This document shows, piece by piece, positions 15,584-24,137 of a stretch of 42,730 bases of DNA. The translations under genes were made by a program, and so were the position numbers. Within the stretch, counting starts at the first letter, position 1. Each line of letters opens with the position of its first letter. Below the pieces are notes generated by a model that worked only from the letters and a program-made list of their open reading frames with translations, did no database searches and had not been told where the DNA came from. The stretch is from a virus: the IMG/VR virus record IMGVR_UViG_3300042888_001512, positions 1-42,730 of that record; one strand, written 5' to 3'.

Positions 15584-16318
15584 TTAGATATCATCATCAT
15601 CGATTTTATCATTTTTAAGAAATATATACATTTTCTTAAATCTTCTCATACCTACTCTTATATCTTTAGTAGATAAATCAGATATTTCTCTTATATATGA
15701 AAGTATAAGATTTTTGTTATACTTATTCCCACTCTCAACTTGTTCAAAAATAGATTCCCAATTATCTAAAATTCTAGTTAGTGCGTCACCAACCTTAATT
15801 TCATTTTCAGATAACTTACCAAATTTCATATCTGCCTTTATACTCGCAGATATTTCTTCAATGAATTCATCTAATTGTAATTTGTCATCATCAATATGAT
15901 AGACAAAATCGTCCATCGTTTCGACAGTCTTATAAACATCATCATAAGATACATCGGATTTTAATTTTTTATCATCTTTTATTAATTGTCCTAAAAGATA
16001 ATGTTTACATATCGTACCAAAATAAGAATAAGCCTTCTTATTCTTATCTGGTTTGAAGTTATGCATTTTTGTTATCAAAAAAGAAAGAGTATCAGAATGA
16101 ACATCTTCATATTCATACTCTTTTCTATATAATTTGTATCTTCTTATGATGGATTCAACCATCTTATTTATTGGGTCTTTTAGATATTCAACATAAATTT
16201 TATTTCTTTCGCTATACGATTCACTTGTTAAAAATTTAACTACTGCTTCTTCCTGTTCAGGACCAAAATATAAAGTATTCGTTCTCTTCCGACCCCTTTT
16301 CTTAGGTTCTTCGGACAT
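15584..16318 (-). CDS. gp55: Late-transcription sigma factor, gp55-like
   Basis: This protein probably directs host RNA polymerase to late phage promoters. In the 244-residue sequence, residues about 50-115 (DPINKMVESIIRRYKLYR, then YEDVHSDTLSFLITKMHNF and AYSYFGTICKHYLLGQLI) match sigma region 2: core-binding helix, then the aromatic promoter-melting helix. No full region 4 with a helix-turn-helix is evident, consistent with reduced gp55-type factors that depend on a sliding clamp and a co-activator; those partners are not in this window. It lies directly upstream of the tail operon and its candidate late promoter. Low identity is usual for gp55, so the call rests on the region 2 pattern and on the late-box distribution. 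Confidence 0.8.
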   Translation of the reverse strand: MSEEPKKRGRKRTNTLYFGPEQEEAVVKFLTSESYSERNKIYVEYLKDPINKMVESIIRRYKLYRKEYEYEDVHSDTLSFLITKMHNFKPDKNKKAYSYFGTICKHYLLGQLIKDDKKLKSDVSYDDVYKTVETMDDFVYHIDDDKLQLDEFIEEISASIKADMKFGKLSENEIKVGDALTRILDNWESIFEQVESGNKYNKNLILSYIREISDLSTKDIRVGMRRFKKMYIFLKNDKIDDDDI

Positions 16319-16327
16319 ATCGAATGT

Positions 16328-17104
16328 TTATGGTGTATATGTTATTTCTCTATCTTCAGTGAAAAAATATTCTTTTTTGGCTTTACCAACCCAAAATCTA
16401 CTTTCTAATACATCAATAGTATTCTTATATTCTACAAATAAAGAACCTTCTCTATTGTTTGTATGTTTATACCCCAATTTAGGTATTACCATAATCGGTA
16501 TTGATAGATATGACATTCTTAATAGGAACTCATATGTAAATGTTAATTTAATGTTTTTCTTTAAACCACCGTTTTCTAAAAATAATTCTTTATTTACTAC
16601 CATCCCATCAAAGTTGAAGTTTTGGACTCTTTGTAAAGTATTATTATCTAAATAACCAGATTGTTCTGTAAAGTCTTTTGCCCAAACACTCTCATTAGTA
16701 AATGATATGAATTTACCATTTGCATCTGTTTCGTATACTATAGGTAAGAACACACCGACCTCAGGATATGATTCAGAATATTCTAAACCATTTTTAACCC
16801 AAATAGGGGATAATTCATCATCATATTCTACAAAAGTAAAATAATCACTTGTAGATTTTTCTACCCCATAATTAATCTGTGATTGGAAATCGTAATTTCC
16901 TGTTTCATTTTCAATTACTTTAGTAATTTCTTTTAAATCACCATAATTGTAATCTGTTAAAAATTTAATTACATCTTTATCGTTTGATGTAATAAATAAA
17001 ACCTCATTAGGTTTAACTTTTTGATTTTTAATACTTTCAATACATCTAGTTAGATATTCTTCTTCTAACTTATGAACTGGTACTAATACTGATATTTTTG
17101 TCAT
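16328..17104 (-). CDS. Family 2 glycosyltransferase
   Basis: This GT-A fold enzyme transfers a sugar from a nucleotide donor. The 258 residues begin with the typical strand ISVLVPVHKLEEEYLTRCIE and IKNQKVKPNEVLFIT. The metal- and donor-binding acidic motif appears as FVEYDDELSP (about residue 93-102). The C-terminal region has an acceptor-side GGLKKNIKLTFTYEFLLRMS segment. No membrane helix is present, so it is a soluble transferase. It lies 4 bases downstream of a GT-B glycosyltransferase and just before the late sigma gene, somewhat separated from the main glycan block by PhoH. Donor and acceptor cannot be told from sequence. Confidence 0.88.
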   Translation of the reverse strand: MTKISVLVPVHKLEEEYLTRCIESIKNQKVKPNEVLFITSNDKDVIKFLTDYNYGDLKEITKVIENETGNYDFQSQINYGVEKSTSDYFTFVEYDDELSPIWVKNGLEYSESYPEVGVFLPIVYETDANGKFISFTNESVWAKDFTEQSGYLDNNTLQRVQNFNFDGMVVNKELFLENGGLKKNIKLTFTYEFLLRMSYLSIPIMVIPKLGYKHTNNREGSLFVEYKNTIDVLESRFWVGKAKKEYFFTEDREITYTP

Positions 17105-17108
17105 ATTT

Positions 17109-18242
17109 TTATTTTTTAATATTATTATCTACGGCTAATTCTTTTTGTTCTATCTGATCATAAGTGTGTTGTAATTCAACAATCCTTCTATCAAAAATAC
17201 CTTTATATACTTCAGTTAAAATTTTATCTGACTCTTCCGTACTATATTTGTTTTCCCACTCAGACATATTGTTAAGGATATTTTCTGGAATTGAATCTTC
17301 TAAATATAACCCAACCATAGTTGCAATGATATCAGGAATTGAATTTAGGTTTGGTGTCCAAATACCGTTGTCATTTAAATTTAAATTACCATTCTGATCA
17401 ATACTACCCATCCATTCAGGTACCATTCTAGGAATTTTACCAATAACTGGTGTTTTAGTTCTAATAGATTCTAATGGGAACGTACCAAAACTTGATAATT
17501 CATCAATCCACACACTGACAAATGATTTCGCCAATTCCTTTGCAAACATCTCTCTAGGTAACCCAGACATATCTCTAAATGTTACAAATCTATAGTGTGG
17601 GTATTTTTGGTAGAAAATTTTAACAATTTTTAAAAGTTCTCTTTTATCTCTGGCGGACATTGCAATAGTCGGTATTTTAGGTTCTGAAGAATTTTTAAAA
17701 TATTCAGGAATACCAATAGGTATAATGTCAGTTCTAAGTCCTCTAAATACTGAATTAACATAAGTACTTAAATTTTCATTTGTTGTTATTACATCAGTAA
17801 TACCAAATTGTTCCCATCCCTCTCCAATTTCTAACATTTCAAAAATGTATTCATATGATTGTAAGAATACAATTCTTTTACAAGGGAAGTTAGCCGTTTG
17901 TTTGATAATACTAGCAAATGCTTCAGGTATTACCACAAAATCAGAAGGTCCAACTTGTAATTTTTGGGATTCGATAGATACGTGAGGTAAGTTAGAGTAT
18001 TCTTCACCTAACCATTCGGCAATACCCATACCGTCCTCATTTTCTTTTAACCTATAATCATCCTTATCGTGTAGAATGTTGGCGTTATACCCTAATTCTC
18101 TAAGTTTTTTTACGTGTTCGTAAATAGTTGCAACACCTGCGGTTGGATTACCTTTTGTGTCGATAGTAAAGAAATAAATACCGAAGTCTTTATTCTCTAT
18201 TTTTCCAATTGATTCTTTTATTTTTTCTAATTGTTCACTCAT
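17109..18242 (-). CDS. GT-B glycosyltransferase (GT4-like)
   Basis: The 377-residue protein has two Rossmann-like halves. The N-terminal half includes FGIYFFTIDTKGNPTAGVATIYEHVKKLRELGYNA-type sequence, with a loop and helix after the first strand as in GT4 enzymes. The C-terminal half carries PTIAMSARDKRELLKIVK and the nucleotide-sugar loop FVSVWIDELSSFGTFPLESI (about residues 240-262), where the glutamate matches the GT4 donor-binding E. Soluble, with no membrane helix. The preceding gene is separated by 26 AT-rich bases and the GT2 gene follows after 4 bases. The donor is unknown. The start at 18242 has an A-rich leader. Confidence 0.8.
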   Translation of the reverse strand: MSEQLEKIKESIGKIENKDFGIYFFTIDTKGNPTAGVATIYEHVKKLRELGYNANILHDKDDYRLKENEDGMGIAEWLGEEYSNLPHVSIESQKLQVGPSDFVVIPEAFASIIKQTANFPCKRIVFLQSYEYIFEMLEIGEGWEQFGITDVITTNENLSTYVNSVFRGLRTDIIPIGIPEYFKNSSEPKIPTIAMSARDKRELLKIVKIFYQKYPHYRFVTFRDMSGLPREMFAKELAKSFVSVWIDELSSFGTFPLESIRTKTPVIGKIPRMVPEWMGSIDQNGNLNLNDNGIWTPNLNSIPDIIATMVGLYLEDSIPENILNNMSEWENKYSTEESDKILTEVYKGIFDRRIVELQHTYDQIEQKELAVDNNIKK

Positions 18243-18268
18243 AGCATTTTATTTTTATTATTATTTTT

Positions 18269-18601
18269 TTATAATTCTTTTATTATACCCTTCATCAAAA
18301 GAGTGTTATAGGCTAATTTAAATGGTACAGAGGTTGAGTTTAAGGCGACTTTACCCATCCTATTATCTATTTCTTCATTATATGATAATAGTGTCCCTAT
18401 CATCTCCCTATAAAGTTCATATTTCGTTACATCGATCTGTACTACAGATTCATCCACTAAGTCCCCATCATTTTCAGAGTCTTCTTCAGTTTCTATATTT
18501 TTTTCAATTCTAACATTAGGCTCAATTCTAACTATTTCTGACAATCTTTCCACATCAATATATAATTCTTTACCCCCAATCTCTAATAATAAGTTTTCCA
18601 T
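18269..18601 (-). CDS. Small unknown protein
   Basis: The protein has 110 residues and is acidic, with a clearly acidic linker (TEEDSENDGDLVDES, about residues 40-54) between a strand-rich N-terminus and a helical C-terminus (YELYREMIGTLLSYNEEID). No family is recognised and no membrane segment is seen. It lies between the pseudo-HAD protein and the GT-B enzyme, with AT-rich gaps of 45 and 26 bases. It is kept as a gene because of its position in the collinear run, normal amino-acid composition and A-rich leader. Confidence 0.65.
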   Translation of the reverse strand: MENLLLEIGGKELYIDVERLSEIVRIEPNVRIEKNIETEEDSENDGDLVDESVVQIDVTKYELYREMIGTLLSYNEEIDNRMGKVALNSTSVPFKLAYNTLLMKGIIKEL

Positions 18602-18646
18602 ATTTTATTTTTTATTATTTTACTTTATTTTATTAATAAGTAAATG

Positions 18647-19279
18647 TTAAACATCTTCAAAATCTATAGTTTCAGTGTTTAAAATTTTACCTAAAAGTTT
18701 TTTATCATCTATTATTTCTTTAAGATCGACAATTGTATAATCGGAATCACAATTTTTATTATAATGATTTATTACTTTTATGGAAATCTTATCGTTTGGT
18801 TTACAATTTAAAGTTGTTGGGTTTGCAGTAATTAAAACATCTACATGATCCCATTTTTTATCATAATCTCTAACAAAAACAATATTATTAACTTTCGCAG
18901 ATAATTTAGACAGAAAGAATAATGTTGCAGGTTTACTATTATTTAGTTCTTTACTTATCACAATTGGTGTGTGTCCCATATCTTCTATGATATTGTGTAA
19001 CTGATTTAAGTGTTCTACTGAATTTAATTTAACCTCACCTGCGTGCCCGAAAATTTCTAAAGATGAATCAACATATAAAAATTTATTTAATTCTTCTTCA
19101 CCACCTTTAAAATCAAAATGTTCTAAAAGTTCTAAAGTGTCGATAACTCTTTTTTCTACCTCAACCTCTTCACCATCTTCACCTTCATTCTCCTCAATCG
19201 GGTAATATTTATCGTACACAGATTCAAATTTTGTTATGAAATCTCTAACTACACCATCTATTGTTATACCTACTATCAT
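18647..19279 (-). CDS. HAD-like protein with missing catalytic residues
   Basis: The start MIVGITIDGVVRDF looks like the HAD nucleotidase motif DxDGVVxDF, but the nucleophile aspartate is replaced by Thr6. Later, VDVLITANPTTL (about residues 148-159) lines up with the DVLIDDNP metal-binding motif, with both aspartates replaced. VISKELNN and DYDKKW occupy the positions of motifs II and III. The 210-residue protein therefore seems to keep a HAD fold without phosphatase chemistry. An acidic insertion (ENEGEDGEEVEVE, about residues 29-41) is in the cap region. It is coupled to the 49-residue gene upstream by an ATGA overlap. A binding or regulatory role is possible. The HAD assignment is from motif pattern only. 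Confidence 0.62.
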   Translation of the reverse strand: MIVGITIDGVVRDFITKFESVYDKYYPIEENEGEDGEEVEVEKRVIDTLELLEHFDFKGGEEELNKFLYVDSSLEIFGHAGEVKLNSVEHLNQLHNIIEDMGHTPIVISKELNNSKPATLFFLSKLSAKVNNIVFVRDYDKKWDHVDVLITANPTTLNCKPNDKISIKVINHYNKNCDSDYTIVDLKEIIDDKKLLGKILNTETIDFEDV

Positions 19280-19425
19280 TCTTTTTCTAGTTTAAAAATT
19301 CTTAATAAATCTTCTCTACTCAACTTTTTTATTTTACAAAAATATTTTATTGCCAAAATTTCATCCTTCTGTGTGGTATAGTTTATCACTTCACCCTCTT
19401 TAGTTTTTAAAAAAAATTTTCCCAT
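19276..19425 (-). CDS. 49-residue unknown protein between PhoH and the HAD-like gene
   Basis: This short frame begins MGKFFLKTKEGEVINYTTQK and ends in a basic, helical CKIKKLSREDLLRIFKLEKE. Its ATG overlaps the PhoH stop (TAATG) and its TGA overlaps the next ATG (ATGA), so both junctions are of the translational-coupling type used throughout this run and the space between the larger genes is filled exactly. That precise fit is the main argument that it is real. No family is recognised. The strand-strand-helix-helix layout suggests a small folded domain. Confidence 0.7.
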   Translation of the reverse strand: MGKFFLKTKEGEVINYTTQKDEILAIKYFCKIKKLSREDLLRIFKLEKE

Positions 19426-20180
19426 TATTTATTCTCCTCTATTTTATCAAAAATTTCTTCAATAGTTTTTATTAACGGATTTCTAACAATATCACCTTCA
19501 TCTCTTAATGTAACAGTACCGAAGTCTTCTTTATCTTCAAATTTATTAATAATAATTTCTAAAGAACTATCACTTTTCTTTTTTATATCTCTTTGTTTTA
19601 CATCCCCTAATATGACCATTTTAGAATCATTCCCTATTCTAGTCATAAGAGTTCTCATATTTGGTAGGGTAATGTTTTGGGCTTCATCTACGATAATAAT
19701 AGTATTATCAATACTTCTACCCCTAACAAACGCCAACGGTTGTATACTGATTATACCTAACTCTCTTAATTTCCTAGTCATTGTTTCACCAATAATTTTT
19801 TCAAAGTTATCTATGAATGAAATCATATATGGTTCTAATTTTTCTTTTAAATCTCCAGGTAGAAATCCTAATTCCTCACCAGGTAATTGTGTTACCGATT
19901 TAACTAATAAAATCTTTTTATACTTGGTTCTAGCCTTAACAATTTTAAGTGCTTCGGCACACGCAATAAAAGTCTTACCAGTTCCAGGTAAACCAGATAC
20001 AATAGTTATTTGATTATTTTTTATAGACTCAACTAATTTTTTTTGGTTTTCGTTTTTACATTTAACGTTAACGAACATTGAGGACAGAAATTTTTCTTCT
20101 TCCTCATTTTTTCTATAGATAAATTCTTCTACTTCTCTAAGATCTTCCTCAGAAAGTTTTCTATTTTTTCTTCTCGACAT
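19425..20180 (-). CDS. phoH: PhoH-like ATPase
   Basis: PhoH proteins are P-loop ATPases related to the helicase domain of RNA helicases and are common in T4-like phages; their role in infection is not settled. The 251 residues show Walker A GLPGTGKT (63-70), Walker B IIIVDEAQN (162-170), and the family segments KSVTQLPGEELGFLPGDLKE (95-114) and LAFVRGRSIDNT. No extra PIN domain is present, so it is the single-domain phage form. The N-terminal 45 residues are charged and helical. It is followed by the 49-residue gene with a 1-base overlap and preceded by a 36-base A-rich gap after the fucose-synthesis genes. Confidence 0.93.
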   Translation of the reverse strand: MSRRKNRKLSEEDLREVEEFIYRKNEEEEKFLSSMFVNVKCKNENQKKLVESIKNNQITIVSGLPGTGKTFIACAEALKIVKARTKYKKILLVKSVTQLPGEELGFLPGDLKEKLEPYMISFIDNFEKIIGETMTRKLRELGIISIQPLAFVRGRSIDNTIIIVDEAQNITLPNMRTLMTRIGNDSKMVILGDVKQRDIKKKSDSSLEIIINKFEDKEDFGTVTLRDEGDIVRNPLIKTIEEIFDKIEENK

Positions 20181-20216
20181 ATTTTAATTTTAAGTTTTTC
20201 TTATTAATTGTGAATG

Positions 20217-21131
20217 TTATTTTCTAATCACATTATAATTACCTTCGAACCAATCTATAGTTTCTTTTAACCCTTCATAAAGTGGTGTAAATTTAAAGTT
20301 AGGTAGGTAATTTTTAATTTTAGAATTATCACTTGGTTTTCTAAATTGACCATCAGGCTTTGATGAATCAAATATAACGTCTCCTTTGAAGTTCATCAAT
20401 TCTACAATGATACCAACGACTTCTTTTATCGATATTTCTTCCGATGTAGATAAAATGATTGGTTCGTTTTCTTCATAATTATTTAATACCCATTCAGTAA
20501 GTTTAGATACATCTCTACTAAAAATAAATTCTCTTAGTGGAGTACCACTACCCCAAATAGAAAAGTCTGTTTTATTTTCTCTAGCCAAATAACATTTATG
20601 AATTAATGACGGTATTACATGCCCATTCTCTATGTCGTAATTATCTTTTGGACCATAAATATTTGTCGGTATTACTGATTTATAGTTAACACCATATTGT
20701 TCATTATACGACTTAATTTGTACATCTACCATTCGTTTCGCGTATGCATAAGCATCATTAGAAAAATGTGGTGGACCTAAATGTATTTTTTTTTCAGTTA
20801 GCGGGTAATCAACATCATTAGGGAACACACACGTAGATAAAAATGCAACTAGTTTTTTAACACCAAATAATCTTGCACTTTCAATTATATTTGTGTTCAT
20901 CATTATGTTGTCGTAAAAAAACTCACCCTTATATTTCATATTACTACCAACTCCACCTACTTTTGCCGCACAATGTATGATACCATCAAAATTATGAGAC
21001 TCTATTAAAGTGTTAACTTCACCAGTAATTCTAAAATCCACATCTTTTGATGTGGGTTTAAAATATTGTTCACCGATAAATTCAGATCCAACTAAACCAC
21101 TTCCTCCTGTAACTAATATTTTATTTCCCAT
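20217..21131 (-). CDS. fcl: GDP-L-fucose synthase (GDP-4-keto-6-deoxymannose epimerase/reductase)
   Basis: The enzyme converts GDP-4-keto-6-deoxy-D-mannose to GDP-L-fucose with NADPH, in the cytoplasm. It is an extended short-chain dehydrogenase of 304 residues. It has the nucleotide-binding motif TGGSGLVG (8-15), the WcaG-type segments HCAAKVGGVGSNM (53-65) and LSTCVFP (98-104, with the conserved Cys), and the catalytic Tyr128/Lys132 in YAYAK. Length matches the family (about 310-320). Its ATG overlaps the end of the GDP-mannose dehydratase gene by 11 bases, so the two steps of the pathway are coupled. With GT10 and GT11 fucosyltransferases in the same run, the product is clearly intended for transfer. 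Confidence 0.93.
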   Translation of the reverse strand: MGNKILVTGGSGLVGSEFIGEQYFKPTSKDVDFRITGEVNTLIESHNFDGIIHCAAKVGGVGSNMKYKGEFFYDNIMMNTNIIESARLFGVKKLVAFLSTCVFPNDVDYPLTEKKIHLGPPHFSNDAYAYAKRMVDVQIKSYNEQYGVNYKSVIPTNIYGPKDNYDIENGHVIPSLIHKCYLARENKTDFSIWGSGTPLREFIFSRDVSKLTEWVLNNYEENEPIILSTSEEISIKEVVGIIVELMNFKGDVIFDSSKPDGQFRKPSDNSKIKNYLPNFKFTPLYEGLKETIDWFEGNYNVIRK

Positions 21132-22098
21132 AATATTCTAACCAGTATTCTAACATTTCATCTAACATAGTTTCAAAAGTATAAATAGGGTTCCAATCTA
21201 ATTCTTTCTTTAGTTTAGAAGAATCACCTTTTAAAATTTCTAACTCCTCAGGTCTAAAATGTTTTTCATCTACAACAATATAATCTAAATAATTTAATTG
21301 TAAATAATTAAAAACGTATTCACAAAGGTCTTTTACGGAATGTGAAACTCCTGTTGAACAGACGTAGTCATCTGGTTTATCTGACTGCAACATCAACCAC
21401 ATTGCGTAGACATAGTCTTTTGCATGACCCCAATCTCTTGTTGCAGTTAAATTCCCAATATGTAATTTATCTTGTAACCCTAATTTAATCCTAACCGCAG
21501 CCTTAACTACCTTATTAGTAACAAAGTTTGTCCCTCTTCTCGGTGATTCGTGATTAAATAGAATACCGTTCCATATTTTCATATCATAAGAATTTCTATA
21601 ATTTCTACAGATATTATATGAAAATACTTTTGCACATCCATATGGGGATACTGGATTCATAGGTGTGGTTTCTCTTTGGTATCCATCGGAATCAATGGAA
21701 TTTCCAAACATTTCAGATGAAGATGCCTGATAAATTTTCGACTGTGGGGATACCATTCTTATCGCCTCTAAAAGATTAAGTGTACCCACACCAGTAACAT
21801 TTGCAGTATATATTGGTTGATCGAAACTAATTCTAACGTGTGATTGTGCAGCCAAATTATAAACTTCATCTGGTTGTACTTTAGATAAAATTCTAATTAA
21901 CGATGCCATATCCGTTAAATCCGCATACTCTAAATTTATTAAATTACCATCTCTTAAAGATTCAATTCTTGATGATTGTGTTTCAGATACTGAGTTTCTT
22001 TTCACAGTTCCCCAAACCTCATATCCCTTTTCTAAAAGAAATTCTGCTAAATATGAGCCATCTTGCCCATTAATTCCAGTTATAAGTGCTTTTTTCAT
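21121..22098 (-). CDS. gmd: GDP-mannose 4,6-dehydratase
   Basis: The enzyme takes GDP-D-mannose to GDP-4-keto-6-deoxy-D-mannose, the first committed step to GDP-L-fucose (or GDP-rhamnose and related sugars). The short-chain dehydrogenase of 325 residues shows TGINGQDGSYLAE (7-19), NLAAQSHV (81-88), ASSSEMFG (125-132) and catalytic Tyr153/Lys157 in YGCAK. The substrate-side motif LFNHESPRRG is intact. It is somewhat shorter than the usual bacterial enzyme (about 350-370). The next gene encodes the second enzyme of the route. No mannose-activating enzyme (ManC/ManB) is certain here, so GDP-mannose is presumably drawn from the host, although nucleotidyltransferases of unknown specificity are present nearby. 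Confidence 0.95.
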   Translation of the reverse strand: MKKALITGINGQDGSYLAEFLLEKGYEVWGTVKRNSVSETQSSRIESLRDGNLINLEYADLTDMASLIRILSKVQPDEVYNLAAQSHVRISFDQPIYTANVTGVGTLNLLEAIRMVSPQSKIYQASSSEMFGNSIDSDGYQRETTPMNPVSPYGCAKVFSYNICRNYRNSYDMKIWNGILFNHESPRRGTNFVTNKVVKAAVRIKLGLQDKLHIGNLTATRDWGHAKDYVYAMWLMLQSDKPDDYVCSTGVSHSVKDLCEYVFNYLQLNYLDYIVVDEKHFRPEELEILKGDSSKLKKELDWNPIYTFETMLDEMLEYWLEYYGK

Positions 22099-22538
22099 TT
22101 TTTATATTTTTTAATGTAATCTGAACATATACCTAAACATTCAGTTAATTCCCAATCTTTTACCGATTCAGGTAACACCGCAATTGATCGCGATGTTAAT
22201 TTTTTACCAGGAAATGTCCATATAAAATTTTTAGAAGTTAGTGTTATATCATCTTCTTGATGCCAGAAGTAGTTAATTTCATACCCACATTCCTGAAAAT
22301 ACAATATAGATTCTATATTTTTACAATGTACCCACAATTTAGATAATCTATCTTTAAACCATCTAAAATCTACACCGTATTGTGGTTTATCGTGTCCTAA
22401 AAATAACACACCATCTATATACCAAACATCTACCTCAACATCATAACCTTCACTGATTGCCTTATCTATGAACATTGGTTCGTTTTCATAAGACTCAAAC
22501 TTACCATTTAAGTTACCTCTATGAGAAATCAAAATCAT
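22095..22538 (-). CDS. Short glycerophosphodiester phosphodiesterase-like protein
   Basis: The family cleaves glycerophosphodiesters with a TIM-barrel fold. At 147 residues this is well below the usual 230-300, yet the active-site pattern is complete at the N-terminus: SHRG (residues 5-8), YENE (17-20), VEVDVW (34-39) and LGHD (47-50). The C-terminal half of the barrel is shortened but retains strand-like segments. It overlaps the SGNH gene upstream and the gmd gene downstream by 4 bases each. In this context it may act on glycerol-phosphate-containing glycans or simply bind a phosphodiester. Substrate is unknown. Similar short forms occur in polysaccharide loci. Confidence 0.72.
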   Translation of the reverse strand: MILISHRGNLNGKFESYENEPMFIDKAISEGYDVEVDVWYIDGVLFLGHDKPQYGVDFRWFKDRLSKLWVHCKNIESILYFQECGYEINYFWHQEDDITLTSKNFIWTFPGKKLTSRSIAVLPESVKDWELTECLGICSDYIKKYKK

Positions 22539-23173
22539 ATTAAACCCTTCTCTTTAAACCTTTCTAATATAATCGACATACTCGTTTGACTTAAATGCAT
22601 ATTTGATCTTGGCCACGTATCCAAATAGTAGGTATTTGTTTCGTTATTTTCATTAATCATATCGTGAAATATTGTAACAAACCCAACATTATTTTTATTA
22701 CACAATTCCTCTATGTATCTATTGAATTCTTTTGTTACTAAATTTCTCTCGATACAGGTGCCAAAACTAGGTCCTGTATATAATCTTGATTCATGCCAAG
22801 ATGCGATAGGACCCCAAACAATACAATTAATACCTCTATCTTTATATGATAGAATAACACTAAAATATTTGTCAACACATTCTTTAACAATACTATCTAA
22901 AGGTAAATTCTGTAATGACATTTGTTTAATTAAATGTGCCCTAATATCCACCTCACCAAAACAGAATAATAAACTATCATTTTCTTGATAGTGTTTTGAA
23001 ATTATGTCGTCAATTAAATGTTTTTTATTTTCTAGTTGGTATGCAGTTGCGGGACCTAATCTATAACTTTTAAAATATGGTAATGTGTTTGATGCGATTT
23101 CAGGCCACTCAGGTTGCATTTTTTCTTCACCACTAAAAACTGCAGAATGGCTATCACCTATACAATGTATCAT
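22535..23173 (-). CDS. SGNH/GDSL-type hydrolase, possible glycan esterase
   Basis: SGNH hydrolases are serine esterases or acetyltransferase partners, often acting on O-acetyl groups of sugars. The 212 residues begin with CIGDSHSAVF, giving the block I serine (Ser8) of the GDSx motif. FCFGEVDIR (about residues 70-78) occupies the block III region, and LDTWPRSNMHLS near the C-terminus supplies the DxxH-like catalytic Asp and His. There is no signal peptide, so it acts in the cytoplasm. Its start overlaps the upstream glycosyltransferase gene by 20 bases. Addition or removal of an acyl group on the phage glycan is the likely role; which one cannot be told. Confidence 0.75.
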   Translation of the reverse strand: MIHCIGDSHSAVFSGEEKMQPEWPEIASNTLPYFKSYRLGPATAYQLENKKHLIDDIISKHYQENDSLLFCFGEVDIRAHLIKQMSLQNLPLDSIVKECVDKYFSVILSYKDRGINCIVWGPIASWHESRLYTGPSFGTCIERNLVTKEFNRYIEELCNKNNVGFVTIFHDMINENNETNTYYLDTWPRSNMHLSQTSMSIILERFKEKGLI

Positions 23174-24137
23174 ATTTTATAATATTTTCACTTAAATTGT
23201 TATAAAAATTAATTTCATCTTGTTCACCATTTTCACCACCAATACCCCATGGGTTTTGATTACCGTAAACAGTATTAAACATAGGGTGAATACCAAATCC
23301 ATTTTTAACAAATAAGAACTTTTTATTGTTGTCCCTTTTGTATTTATTTAACGCTATTTCATCGTATGCGTCTACTGTTGGATGTGATAATATATTAACC
23401 CATTCAGATGTTTTTATAAAAAACATACTATTAGTGAAATATGGTGAATGGATTTCAAATAATTCATAATTATTATCGGAAGTAAATTTATCAATATTTT
23501 TTAAAATATAGTTATTAATTTCCATCTGAGCTTCATATGAAATCCTAAGTGGGTGAATACCTTTTGTAATAGTGTTTAATGAATTTAAACCTTCGTAAAA
23601 CTTATTATAATCCCATTCAGTAGCGTTTATTGTAAACTGATTCAAAGGTGTGTAGTCTACACTCCATAAACCATTTGGCATTGGTCTGTTTAAAAAATGT
23701 TTATAAACAATATCTCTAACTGAAAAATCATCAATAAAATCATTAATAAAAAAATCACATGATGGAATATTATTAGACATAGTTGGTGCTAAAGTTAATA
23801 CTTCATCATTGTTTAATATATCAACATTTTCAATTAGGTAATCCCAAACATAATTGTTAATAAAACAATCTTCATCTAATTTAACTGAATATTCAGTATC
23901 AGTTGAAATAGCAATTCTTATTTTATTTAAGTAATTATGGTGTGCGTTAATTACATGTATTGTATATTCAATACCTAAACTATCACATTTATTAACCCAA
24001 TCATTGTCATGCGTTGCTAAAACATTTAATTTTAATTTTAGTTTATTTTCTGGTTTTATTTTAGATAGAAAATAAAACATTAAATTTGAGTAATCTAATC
24101 TATTGTGTGATAAATAATTTATAGTTATTGTTTTCAT
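23154..24137 (-). CDS. Probable GT-A type glycosyltransferase
   Basis: The 327-residue soluble protein starts with a strand and loop (TITINYLSHNRLDYSNLMFY) like GT-A enzymes. The segment YSVKLDEDCFINN (about residues 83-95) is a good candidate for the acidic DxD donor site. The later segments NPWGIGGENGEQDEINFYNN and FGIHPMF may form the acceptor side. It overlaps the SGNH gene by 20 bases and the next gene by 4. No specific CAZy family is assigned. The glycosyltransferase call is supported by fold pattern and context and is weaker than for the GT2, GT10, GT11 and GT25 genes. Confidence 0.65.
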   Translation of the reverse strand: MKTITINYLSHNRLDYSNLMFYFLSKIKPENKLKLKLNVLATHDNDWVNKCDSLGIEYTIHVINAHHNYLNKIRIAISTDTEYSVKLDEDCFINNYVWDYLIENVDILNNDEVLTLAPTMSNNIPSCDFFINDFIDDFSVRDIVYKHFLNRPMPNGLWSVDYTPLNQFTINATEWDYNKFYEGLNSLNTITKGIHPLRISYEAQMEINNYILKNIDKFTSDNNYELFEIHSPYFTNSMFFIKTSEWVNILSHPTVDAYDEIALNKYKRDNNKKFLFVKNGFGIHPMFNTVYGNQNPWGIGGENGEQDEINFYNNLSENIIKYDTLYR

